Assembly (NCBI GenBank): GCA_035620975.1
Contig: DASPFV010000075.1
Span: forward strand, 1 to 20,814
From: DASPFV01 sp035620975
GTDB lineage: Bacteria > Acidobacteriota > Vicinamibacteria > Vicinamibacterales > 2-12-FULL-66-21
DNA length: 20,814 nucleotides
Direction of reading: 5' to 3'
Shown here: positions 1 through 7,259 of the stretch, one piece after another
Numbering within the stretch: position 1 is the stretch's first letter
Layout: every line of letters begins with the position of its first letter
Program-made: the position numbers and the translations under genes
The notes under the pieces: generated by a model
Seen by the model: the letters and a program-made list of their open reading frames with translations, nothing else
Told to the model about the DNA's origin: nothing
Databases searched by the model: none

Positions 1-442
1 CGTCGATGTTCCGTTCGCCCCGCGGACCGACCGCGACCATCCGCGCCCCGAGCGCGACCAGCACGGTCGGGAGGTCCGACGCGGGATCCGCATGCGCCAC
101 GTTGCCTCCGATGGTCCCGCGGTTGCGGACCGCCGGATCCCCGACCAGCGCCGCCGCTTCGGCCAGCGCGGAGGCGCCGGTGCCAACCTCGGCCGAGCCC
201 GCGATCTCGGCGTGCGTGGTCAGACTGCCGATCCTGAGATGGCCTCCCTGGCTGCCGATTCCGCGGAGCGCCTGCACGCGTCCGATGTCGATGACCGCGG
301 GGGGCGCGGCGAGCCTGAGCTTGAGGAGCGGGATCAGACTGTGTCCGCCGGCCAGCAGCTTCGACCCCGGATGGGCCGCGAGGAGGCGCCGGGCGTCGTC
401 GATCGAACCTGCGCGGTGATAGTCGAACGATGCCGGGTACAT
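1..442 (-). CDS. coxM: CoxM-type FAD-binding medium subunit of a molybdenum hydroxylase, partial
   Basis: This is the N-terminal 147 residues of the FAD subunit of a xanthine dehydrogenase/CO dehydrogenase-type enzyme; the gene runs off the left edge. The frame read from the ATG at 442 begins MYPASFDYHRAGSIDDA. It contains the two FAD pyrophosphate-binding signatures of the family, AGGHSLIPLLKLR near residues 41-53 and NRGTIGGNVAHADPASDLP near residues 107-125. In the family this subunit passes electrons from the [2Fe-2S] subunit to an acceptor through FAD. The start lies 2 bases after the coxL stop on the same strand, so the two are surely cotranscribed. The S-L-M order is that described for form II (CoxL-like) operons. 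The identification as the FAD subunit is firm; the substrate of the complex is not known. Confidence 0.93.
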   Translation of the reverse strand, partial: MYPASFDYHRAGSIDDARRLLAAHPGSKLLAGGHSLIPLLKLRLAAPPAVIDIGRVQALRGIGSQGGHLRIGSLTTHAEIAGSAEVGTGASALAEAAALVGDPAVRNRGTIGGNVAHADPASDLPTVLVALGARMVAVGPRGERNID

Positions 443-444
443 GG

Positions 445-2814
445 CTAGGCCCCCTTTCCTGACTGGATGGCGCGCCACACGCGCTCGGGCGTCATCGGCA
501 TCTGAATCGACGCGACGTGGAACGGCTCGAGGGCGTCGATCACAGCGTTGTAGACGGTGCAGGTGGAGGCAATCGTGCCCGCCTCGCCGATGCCCTTCAC
601 GCCCAGCGGATGATGCGGGGAGGGCGTCACGGTGGAGAGCACCTCGACGTCGGGCAGTACGTCCGCCCGCGGGATCGCGTAGTCGGTGAGCGAGCCGGTC
701 AGGAGCTGGCCGTTCTCGTCGTAGACGGCTTCCTCCCAGAGCGCCTGTCCGATGCCCTGGACGACGCCGCCGTGCACCTGCCCTTCGACGATCACCGGGT
801 TGATCTGGGGGCCGCAGTCGTCAACTGCGACGTAGCGTCTCAGCTCGACGTGCCCCGTCGCGGCGTCGACCTCCACGACGGCGACGTGCGTCCCGAACGG
901 GTACGTGAAGTTCGGGGGGTCGTAGAAGCTCGACGCTTCGAGCCCGGCCTCCATCCCCTGCGGCAGGTTCCAGGCCACGTTGGCGAGGAGAGCAATCTCC
1001 TGAATCGTCTTGTGGCGATCGGGCGACCCCTTCACGAAGAACCTGCCGTCGGCGTAGTCCATGTCCTCCACCGCCGCTTCGAGCACGTGGCTCGCGAGCA
1101 GCCGGGCCTTCTCCTTGATCTTGCGCGCGGCGACCGCCAGCGCCGCGCCTCCGACGGCGGTCGTGCGGCTGCCGTACGTTCCCCATCCCATCGGCGTACT
1201 GTCGGTATCGCCGTGAATCACGCGCACGTCATCGACCGCCACACCCAGCTCTTCGGCGACGACCTGCGCGAACGTGGTCTCTTCACCCTGTCCATGCGGC
1301 GATGCGCCGATGAAGACGTTCACCTTTCCGCTCGGATGGAAGCGGACGATCGCGCTCTCCCAGAGGCCGCCCTGGAAGCCCACGGCGCCGGCGACCTGCG
1401 AGGGACCGAGCCCGCAGATCTCCACGTACGTCGTGAGGCCGATGCCGAGATAGCGGCCCTGCCGCCGGAGGTCCGCCTGTTCCTTCCGCAGCTCGTCGTA
1501 GCCGACGTGAGTCAGGGCCTTGTCGAGCGCGGCCTGGTAGTTCCCGCTGTCGTACTTCAGCCCGGTGACGACGTCGTAGCCGTCGGTGAACGGCGGGATG
1601 AGATTGCGCCGCCGGATCTCCGCTGGATCCACGGCGATCCGGTCCGCCAGCACGTCCATCATCCGTTCCAGCATGAACGTGGCCTCGGGCCGGCCCGCGC
1701 CGCGGTAGGCCTCGACCGGCGTGGTGCTGGTGTACATCCCGTAAACGTCCTCTTTGACGGCGGGGATCCGATACGGGCCTGACAGCATGAGGCCGTGCAG
1801 GATCGTCGGGATGCCCGGTGCTGCCGTCGACAGGTAGGCGCCCATGCCGGCCCAGACCGTGCAGCGAAGGCCGAGGATGCGGCCGTCTCTCGTCGCGGCC
1901 AGCTCCACGTCCTGCACGTGGTCCCGCCCGTGCGTCGTGGACTGATAGTTCTCCGATCGCGTTTCGATCCACTTGACCGGCCGCCCGAGGGCCATCGAGC
2001 AGAACACGGTGATGAAGTCGCCCTGGATCTGCGGGATCTTGCTTCCAAATCCGCCGCCGACCTCGGGCGCGATCACCCGCAGCCGATCCTCGGGCACGCC
2101 GCTCACGAGCGACATGATGAAGCGGACGATGTGCGGGTTCTGCGTGGTGTTCCAGAGGGTCAGCTCGCCCGTGGCCGGCGTGAACTGGGCGACGGCGCCG
2201 CGCGGCTCCATCGCCGTGGGGATGAGACGCTGCTGCACGATTTTGTCGCGAACCACGACGTCCGCCGACTCGAACGCGGCGTCGACGTCGCCGCCGGCTA
2301 CGGTCCAGTGGAACGCGACGTTGCCGGGCGCTTCGCCGTGGAGCTGTGGTGCGCCCTCGTCCGCCGCCTTGCGGGGATCGACGATGGCCGGCAGCGGCTC
2401 GTAGTCGACCTCGATCAGGTCCACGGCGTCGTACGCCTGGTACTCGCTTTCGGCCACGACGACCGCAACGGCATCGCCGACGTAGCGCACCGTATCGGTG
2501 GCCAGGGCGTGGTACGGAGCGATCCTGAGCTCGGAGTTCGGCAGGAGCCAGGCGCAGGGGATCGGCTGCAGCGCCTTCGCGGCGTCCGCGCCGGTGAAGA
2601 CAGCGACGACGCCGGGCGCCGCCTTGGCGCGGCTGCTGTCGATTCCGCGGATGCGGGCGTGGCCGTGCGGGCTGCGGAGGACGGCCGCGTGCGCCATGCC
2701 GGGCAGTGTGAAGTCGGCCGTATACCGAGCGGTGCCGGTGAGCAGCCGCGGGTCCTCCCGGCGCCGGATGCCGGAGCCGAACACGCGGGCCGCCGCCGTC
2801 GTGGCAGGCGTCAT
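445..2814 (-). CDS. coxL: Molybdopterin-binding large subunit, form II CoxL / xanthine dehydrogenase family
   Basis: A 789-residue catalytic subunit of a molybdenum hydroxylase, near the usual 770-810 length. The start is set by an ATGA overlap with the coxS stop (2811-2814); longer open frame upstream belongs to other frames. Visible landmarks are the N-terminal GSGIRRREDPRLLTG (residues 13-27), the cofactor loop VGGGFGSK (252-259), the active-site loop AYRGAGR (369-375), a GQGEET stretch, and GIGEAGTIAS carrying the probable catalytic base Glu744. True aerobic CO dehydrogenases (form I) carry AYxCSFR with the Cys that binds copper. Here Gly occupies that place, so the protein is form II and may oxidise an aldehyde, a purine or another heterocycle rather than CO. 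No cofactor maturation gene (coxD/E/F type) is in the window, though the operon continues off the left edge. Confidence 0.94.
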   Translation of the reverse strand: MTPATTAAARVFGSGIRRREDPRLLTGTARYTADFTLPGMAHAAVLRSPHGHARIRGIDSSRAKAAPGVVAVFTGADAAKALQPIPCAWLLPNSELRIAPYHALATDTVRYVGDAVAVVVAESEYQAYDAVDLIEVDYEPLPAIVDPRKAADEGAPQLHGEAPGNVAFHWTVAGGDVDAAFESADVVVRDKIVQQRLIPTAMEPRGAVAQFTPATGELTLWNTTQNPHIVRFIMSLVSGVPEDRLRVIAPEVGGGFGSKIPQIQGDFITVFCSMALGRPVKWIETRSENYQSTTHGRDHVQDVELAATRDGRILGLRCTVWAGMGAYLSTAAPGIPTILHGLMLSGPYRIPAVKEDVYGMYTSTTPVEAYRGAGRPEATFMLERMMDVLADRIAVDPAEIRRRNLIPPFTDGYDVVTGLKYDSGNYQAALDKALTHVGYDELRKEQADLRRQGRYLGIGLTTYVEICGLGPSQVAGAVGFQGGLWESAIVRFHPSGKVNVFIGASPHGQGEETTFAQVVAEELGVAVDDVRVIHGDTDSTPMGWGTYGSRTTAVGGAALAVAARKIKEKARLLASHVLEAAVEDMDYADGRFFVKGSPDRHKTIQEIALLANVAWNLPQGMEAGLEASSFYDPPNFTYPFGTHVAVVEVDAATGHVELRRYVAVDDCGPQINPVIVEGQVHGGVVQGIGQALWEEAVYDENGQLLTGSLTDYAIPRADVLPDVEVLSTVTPSPHHPLGVKGIGEAGTIASTCTVYNAVIDALEPFHVASIQMPMTPERVWRAIQSGKGA

Positions 2815-3299
2815 CGCGCACCTCCCGCGTCCTGCCCGCGACCTGCAGCGGCCGCCGCCTGTACCGCGCGAACGATGTTGTGATAGCCGGTGCACCGGCA
2901 GAGATTGCCTTCGAGACCGTGCCGGATCTGTTCCGGCGTCGGATCCGGGTTGCGACGGAGGATCTCGTGTGCGGCGAAGACCATCCCCGGCGTGCAGAAC
3001 CCGCACTGCAGACCGTGCTTCGTCCAGAACGCCTCCTGAACCGCCGTGAGCCGGCCGTCGACGGCAAGCCCTTCGATCGTCGTGACACCCGCGCCGTCAG
3101 CCTGCATGGCGAGGGTCGTGCACGACTTGACGGCCACGCCGTCGAGCAGCACCGTGCACGAGCCGCACTGGCTCGTGTCGCAGCCGATTTTCGTGCCGGT
3201 GAAACCGGCATCGCGAAGGAAGTGGACCAGAAGCAGCCTCGGTTCGACATCGCGCTCGAGCGCGCGGCCGTTGACCGCAATCTTGACCCGACATGTCAT
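2811..3299 (-). CDS. coxS: [2Fe-2S] small subunit of the molybdenum hydroxylase
   Basis: A 162-residue iron-sulfur subunit that carries electrons from the molybdenum centre to FAD. Residues 1-80 are the plant-ferredoxin-like domain with Cys40, Cys45, Cys48 and Cys60 (CDTSQCGSC...C). The C-terminal helical domain holds the second cluster with Cys99, Cys102, Cys134 and Cys136 (CGFC and CRC in EGNLCRCTGYHNI). All eight ligands are present. The ATG at 3299 is supported by a GGAGG on the minus strand (plus 3308-3312), 8 bases upstream, and the protein starts MTCRVKIAVNGR as expected. It is the first gene of the coxS-coxL-coxM run and overlaps coxL by 4 bases. No Tat or Sec signal is seen, so the enzyme is probably cytoplasmic or on the inner membrane face. 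Confidence 0.95.
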   Translation of the reverse strand: MTCRVKIAVNGRALERDVEPRLLLVHFLRDAGFTGTKIGCDTSQCGSCTVLLDGVAVKSCTTLAMQADGAGVTTIEGLAVDGRLTAVQEAFWTKHGLQCGFCTPGMVFAAHEILRRNPDPTPEQIRHGLEGNLCRCTGYHNIVRAVQAAAAAGRGQDAGGAR

Positions 3300-3422
3300 G
3301 AGAGATCCCTCCCCGCGCCGGATTGGGCGGAGCCCTCGGGTGCCGATCCTCGGGTTGATCGCCTCCGCCACGGCTCGGGCAGTCTGCCGCGGCGTCGGCG
3401 AGATCGTGCGGGCGCTCACCGG

Positions 3423-3448
3423 CTCGTGTGGACGAATCCCACCACGAG
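3423..3448 (-). terminator. Possible hairpin between the EF-hand gene and coxS
   Basis: An inverted repeat: CTCGTG+TGG (3423-3431), a 7-base loop, then CCA (3439-3441), a one-base bulge, and CACGAG (3443-3448). It lies 34 bases downstream of the EF-hand gene stop on the minus strand. There is no T-tract after it on the minus strand, so it is at best a weak or Rho-dependent terminator, or a processing site. The rest of the 182-base gap (3300-3481) shows only the coxS ribosome binding site; I could not pick a convincing promoter. Confidence 0.25.
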
Positions 3449-3481
3449 AGGCGCGCCCGGCGCAAGGGGGGAGTACGCGGC

Positions 3482-4336
3482 TTACTGCCGCCCGAAACCG
3501 TCGCGGTATCCCTGGCGGAAACCTTCCCGATAGCCGGACTGGTAATCCTCGCGCGAGCCGACGACGGGCGAGTAGCCCGCGTCGGCCGTCTCGAGCTCGC
3601 GCTGACCCTCGAGGTCCCAGCGCCCTCGTTTGATCCGGTCGCGCTGACCCGCCTCCCGGCCGTCCGAAAGCCCTCGCTCGCGCCCGGCGCGGAACGCGGC
3701 CGACTCGGAATCCGCGCGAGCGATCGCCCGATCCTCGTCGATCGAGCTGCCGATCCGGGCCTCGCGATACTCGGCCCGCGTCAGCACGCCGTCGCCGTCG
3801 GCGTCGAACCGCCGGAACTCGTCGAGATCGTCGTCCCACTCGTTCCGGGTGATGACGCCGTTGCGGTTGCGGTCCAGTTCGGCAAACGTCGTTCCGCGAC
3901 TGGCGCGGGCGTCGCTGACGAACTCGCCCCGGCTGATGGCGCCGTCCCTGTTCCGGTCGAGCCGCGCGAACACGGACCGGTCGCCGTACCATTCCTCCTC
4001 CGACAACATCCGATCGCCGTTGCGGTCGGCCCGGTTGAAGACGGCCCGCAGCTCGGCAGCGTCCGTCGGGTTGTCGGATGAGCCGAGCTGCCTGACCTCG
4101 TCGCCCGACAGCACGCCGTCCCCGTTGGTATCGTGCCGGCGGAACCCTTCGGGGGTGCCGAGCCACTCACTGCGTGTGATGACTCCGTCGTTGTCGCTGT
4201 CGAGGCTGCGCAGGCGCAGCTCCCGTTCGGATTCGTAGATCTGCCCAGGGTGTGCGCCCATCGACCCGCTGTGCGCCATGCCGGGGCTGCCCAGCAGGAT
4301 CACGCCGACGATCGCCGCAAGATACCGAGCCTGCAT
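3482..4336 (-). CDS. Secreted EF-hand protein with six calcium loops and Gly-periodic tail
   Basis: A 284-residue protein, probably exported. The ATG at 4336 begins MQARYLAAIVGVILLGSPGMAHS, a Sec-type signal peptide, and has GGAGG (plus 4344-4348) 7 bases upstream; the frame extends further upstream, but only through repeat DNA. Six EF-hand loops follow at about residues 46-57, 69-80, 104-115, 127-138, 155-166 and 178-189, each like DxDxDGxITxxE. Loop 3 has Arg instead of the central Gly (DRNGDRMLSEEE) and loop 5 has Asn at position 5 (DRNRNG), so these two may bind calcium less well. Residues 215-230 and 265-280 then form two blocks with Gly at every fourth position, the second rich in Tyr/Phe (YREG FRQG YRDG). 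No cysteine occurs. A calcium-binding periplasmic or surface role is likely; the partner is unknown. It shares a divergent intergenic region with the M14 peptidase. Confidence 0.88.
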   Translation of the reverse strand: MQARYLAAIVGVILLGSPGMAHSGSMGAHPGQIYESERELRLRSLDSDNDGVITRSEWLGTPEGFRRHDTNGDGVLSGDEVRQLGSSDNPTDAAELRAVFNRADRNGDRMLSEEEWYGDRSVFARLDRNRDGAISRGEFVSDARASRGTTFAELDRNRNGVITRNEWDDDLDEFRRFDADGDGVLTRAEYREARIGSSIDEDRAIARADSESAAFRAGRERGLSDGREAGQRDRIKRGRWDLEGQRELETADAGYSPVVGSREDYQSGYREGFRQGYRDGFGRQ

Positions 4337-4349
4337 AAGAAGTCCTCCC

Positions 4350-4450
4350 AGAGCCCTGAGCCCAGAGCCCAGAGCCCATTTTGCGAACACCGTGCCGAAG
4401 GCAGCATCCCGGAACCCGGAACCTGAACCTTGAACCTTGAACCTTGAACC
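4350..4450. repeat. Heptanucleotide repeat patch A in a divergent intergenic region
   Basis: Two period-7 tracts lie between the EF-hand gene and the M14 peptidase. Positions 4350-4377 hold four units in perfect phase: AGAGCCC, TGAGCCC, AGAGCCC, AGAGCCC. Positions 4411-4450 hold GGAACCC, GGAACCT, three copies of GAACCTT, then GAACC, all in one 7-base phase. A 33-base non-repeated stretch separates them. Because 7 is not a multiple of 3, each tract reads in translation as a 7-residue repeat, which explains the apparent extension of the EF-hand reading frame upstream of its real start. Related units recur at 15756-15862. Confidence 0.85.
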
Positions 4451-4468
4451 AGAGATCCAGCCCATCCG

Positions 4469-4477
4469 TGGTACAAG
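4469..4477 (+). promoter_or_regulatory. Possible extended -10 element before the M14 peptidase
   Basis: TGGTACAAG resembles TGn plus a -10 box (TACAAG, 4472-4477) and ends 7 bases before the ATG at 4485. Transcription from it would start at or next to the ATG, giving a leaderless message, in keeping with the lack of a Shine-Dalgarno site. No -35 box at normal spacing is seen; a TTGAAC in the repeat is 22 bases away, which is too far. The match is weak. Confidence 0.25.
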
Positions 4478-4484
4478 ACATTGC

Positions 4485-7127
4485 ATGAAGTTCGCGACGG
4501 TTCTTCTCCTCACCCTCACCTCGATCGGGCACGCGGCGCAGGGCCTCGCGCCAGGCGTCACGTATGACCCGGCCATTCCGACCTTGCAGTCGGTGGTGGG
4601 ACATGCGCCAGGTGAAGCGATCAGTACGCCCGACGAGATTGGCCGTTACCTGGAGGCTCTTGCGAAGGCGGCTCCGGATCGAGCCCGGCTCGTGCGCTAT
4701 GCCACGAGCTGGGAGGGGCGTCCGCTGCATTACCTGATCGTCGGGTCAGCGGAGCGCATCGCCCGTCTCGACGACGTGCGCCGGGGGATGCAGGCGCTGG
4801 CGACCGGATCGGCGGAGGCGGAGCGGCTGATTGCCGAGCTGCCGGTGATCGTCTGGCTGATTCACGGCGTCCACGGCAACGAGATCTCGTCGGCGGATGC
4901 CGCGCTGGCGGAGGCGTATCACCTGCTTGCCGCCCGCGATCACGCCGACGCGGACCTGACCCGGCGTGAGGCGCTGGTCATCATCGACCCGATGCAGAAC
5001 CCCGACGGCCGGCAACGATTCGTGACGCACAACCTGCTGGGGCGTGCGGCCGAGCCCGACCCGGAGCCCGCGTCAGCCGAGCACGACGAACCGTGGCCGG
5101 GGGGCCGATCGAACCACTATCTCTTCGACATGAACCGGGATTACTTCGCGCTCACCCAGCCGGAGACGCAGGGCCGCGCCAGGGTGATGCTGGAGTGGTT
5201 TCCGCAGGTGGTGGTCGATCTCCACGAGATGGGGGGAAACTCGACCTACTATTTCGCTCCGCCCGCCGATCCGATCAACCCGCTCGTGACCGAAGCGCAG
5301 CGGACGTGGTTCGAGACGTTCGGCCGCGCGAACGCCGCCGAGTTCGACCGCCGCGGCTTCCCGTACTTCATCCGCGAGGTGTACGACTCGTTCTACCCCG
5401 GGTATGGCGAGTCGTGGCCGCTGTTTCACGGGGCCATCGGCATGACGTACGAGCAGGCGTCGGCCAGGGGGCTCGCGTTCCGGCGGCAGGACGGCACGCT
5501 CCTGACTTACAAGGACGGTGTCACGCGTCATTTCACGGCCGCGATCACGACCGCGGTGACGGCCGCGCGGAATCGCGAGCGGCTCCTGCGCGACTTCCAT
5601 CAGTTCCGGCGTTCGGCGATCGCGCAGGGGCAGCAGGGGACGCGCGAATACGTGATGCTGACCGGCGACGATCCGTCGCGCGCGCAGCGGCTGGCCAGGC
5701 TGCTCGCCGCCCAGGGCATTCAGGTCAGACGGACGGAGGAAGCCTTCCAGATCGGGGGCCGCTCCGTTCCGGCGGGCAGCTTCATCGTGCCCCTCGCCCA
5801 GCCGGCCGGGCGGCTCGTCCGCAACCTGCTCGATTCCGACGTGAAGATGGACGAGGCCTTTCTCAAGGAGCAGGATCGCCGGAGGCGTGAACGCCTGCCC
5901 GATCAGATTTACGACGTCACGGCGTGGAGCCTGCCGCTCGCGTTCGACGTCGAGGTCCTGACGTCGGATCGTGCCTCGACGGTACGGGCGGCGGAGGTTC
6001 GGCCCGACTCGAAAGCCACCGATTCGGTTCCTGCGCCGGAAGGCACGCTGGGGTTCCTCCTGCCATGGACGAGCGGCACGGCGTCGGCCATGGTCGAGGC
6101 CGTGCGGGAGGGCCTCCGCGTGCAGACATCGGACGAGACGTTCTCGCATGGCGGGCGGGCCTACGGCATCGGGAGCGCGTTCGTGCGCCTGTCGGAGAAT
6201 CCCGAGGGGACGGCCGCGCGGCTGCGCGAGATTGCCATGCGGCACGACGCGCCGCTCGTGCCGATCACCGAGACCTGGACGCAGTCGGGAATCTCGCTGG
6301 GGAGCGGCCGGACAGCGCGGCTCAAGCCGCCGCGCGTCCTCCTGGCCTGGGACACGCCGGTCTCGAGCCTTTCGGCTGGGTGGGCCCGGTACGTCCTCGA
6401 GCGGCGGTTCGGGCAGCGCGTCACCGCGATGCGCGTGCCCACGCTTCAGAACTTCGACCTGCACGACTACGACGTTCTCGTCCTGCCGTCCGGCACGTAC
6501 AACTTCAACGAGGATGCGCTCCGCCGGCTGCGCGACTGGATCCGGAGCGGCGGCACTCTCGTGACCCTGGCCGAAGCGTCGCGATGGGCCGCACGCGACC
6601 GCGTCGGGCTCCTCTCGACCGACACGCTGCTGCGCGATGGCTCGCCGGAGCGCGATCCGCCGGAGGGGCAGGGGCAAGGCCAGACTGCGCCCCCGCCGCC
6701 GCCGCCGCCCGCGAAACCCGATTCCGAGAAGCCGTTCGACTACGACAAGGCGATTCAGCCCGAGCGCGAGCGGCCCGAGAACCTCGCGGGTGCCATGCTT
6801 CGCGTCAGGCTCGATCGGAACCACTGGCTCAGCGCCGGCCTCGACGGCGAGATCCAGGTGGTCTACGAGGGCGCGAAGGTCTTCGCGCCGCTCAAGCTCG
6901 ATGTCGGACGGAACGTCGGGCTGTTCGATACGCTCGACCGTCTCGTCGCGGCAGGGCTCGTCTGGAAGGAAGCGCAGCCGCTGCTCGCCCAGCGTGCGTA
7001 CCTGATGCACCAGCCCCTGGGGCAGGGTCACATCGTGGCGTTCGCCGAGGACCCCAACTATCGAGGGTTCACCGAGGCAACGCAACTGCTGTTCATCAAC
7101 GCAGTGCTGCTCGGGCCCGCGCACTGA
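4485..7127 (+). CDS. Secreted M14-family zinc carboxypeptidase, 880 aa
   Basis: A large metallopeptidase of the M14 (carboxypeptidase A-like) superfamily. The ATG at 4485 begins MKFATVLLLTLTSIGHAAQG, a signal peptide; the 16 in-frame codons further upstream lie partly in repeat DNA and are rejected. The zinc ligands are His130 and Glu133 (HGVHGNE) and His247 (VVDLHEMG). DMNRDY (215-220) matches the substrate-binding Asn-Arg pair, and Glu323 in MTYEQAS is the probable catalytic glutamate. The C-terminal half (about residues 600-715) has a class I glutamine amidotransferase-like fold pattern (VLLAWDTPVSSLSAGW, then DVLVLPSGTYNF), probably non-catalytic. A proline run and a Pro/Lys-rich linker follow near residues 742-760, then a final beta-rich stretch. 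The long form with this extension is known among environmental Bacteroidota, Gemmatimonadota and Acidobacteriota. It probably trims exported peptides; the substrate cannot be told. Confidence 0.92.
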   Translation: MKFATVLLLTLTSIGHAAQGLAPGVTYDPAIPTLQSVVGHAPGEAISTPDEIGRYLEALAKAAPDRARLVRYATSWEGRPLHYLIVGSAERIARLDDVRRGMQALATGSAEAERLIAELPVIVWLIHGVHGNEISSADAALAEAYHLLAARDHADADLTRREALVIIDPMQNPDGRQRFVTHNLLGRAAEPDPEPASAEHDEPWPGGRSNHYLFDMNRDYFALTQPETQGRARVMLEWFPQVVVDLHEMGGNSTYYFAPPADPINPLVTEAQRTWFETFGRANAAEFDRRGFPYFIREVYDSFYPGYGESWPLFHGAIGMTYEQASARGLAFRRQDGTLLTYKDGVTRHFTAAITTAVTAARNRERLLRDFHQFRRSAIAQGQQGTREYVMLTGDDPSRAQRLARLLAAQGIQVRRTEEAFQIGGRSVPAGSFIVPLAQPAGRLVRNLLDSDVKMDEAFLKEQDRRRRERLPDQIYDVTAWSLPLAFDVEVLTSDRASTVRAAEVRPDSKATDSVPAPEGTLGFLLPWTSGTASAMVEAVREGLRVQTSDETFSHGGRAYGIGSAFVRLSENPEGTAARLREIAMRHDAPLVPITETWTQSGISLGSGRTARLKPPRVLLAWDTPVSSLSAGWARYVLERRFGQRVTAMRVPTLQNFDLHDYDVLVLPSGTYNFNEDALRRLRDWIRSGGTLVTLAEASRWAARDRVGLLSTDTLLRDGSPERDPPEGQGQGQTAPPPPPPPAKPDSEKPFDYDKAIQPERERPENLAGAMLRVRLDRNHWLSAGLDGEIQVVYEGAKVFAPLKLDVGRNVGLFDTLDRLVAAGLVWKEAQPLLAQRAYLMHQPLGQGHIVAFAEDPNYRGFTEATQLLFINAVLLGPAH

Positions 7128-7161
7128 CAGCACTTAGCTCATCAGCAGGACTGCCACTCGC

Positions 7162-7190
7162 TTGCTGCCGGGCCTCAAACAGCGGATAAT
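7162..7190 (+). promoter_or_regulatory. Sigma70-like promoter for the PBP1A gene
   Basis: TTGCTG (7162-7167), a 17-base spacer, then GATAAT (7185-7190). Spacing is optimal and the -10 differs from TATAAT only in its first base. The predicted start near 7197 gives a leader of about 60 bases to the ATG at 7260. It is the best promoter match in the window and lies in the 132-base gap after the M14 gene. Confidence 0.45.
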
Positions 7191-7259
7191 CCGGCAGATC
7201 GCCCCGCACTTCCGGCTGCGGTCGGATCGGCGTGCATCTTGCGTCAGCTTCCCCCGAAG

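Noticed and set aside
1283..3280. Second long frame on the minus strand across coxL and coxS
   Set aside because: It is a +1 shadow of the true coxL/coxS frames, which carry every family motif; the product is Arg-rich without motifs.
4337..4576. N-terminal extension of the EF-hand protein with FKVQGSGSGFRD-like sequence
   Set aside because: This is translation of the heptanucleotide repeat upstream of a well-placed ribosome binding site and signal peptide.
6690..6712. CCG-rich tract in the M14 gene as a frameshift or repeat element
   Set aside because: It encodes an in-frame proline linker and the reading frame continues intact on both sides.
5073..7133. Long open frame (about 686 codons) antisense to the M14 peptidase
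   Set aside because: It mirrors the codon positions of a clear peptidase gene in high-GC DNA, is Arg/Pro/Gly-rich and has no recognisable domain.
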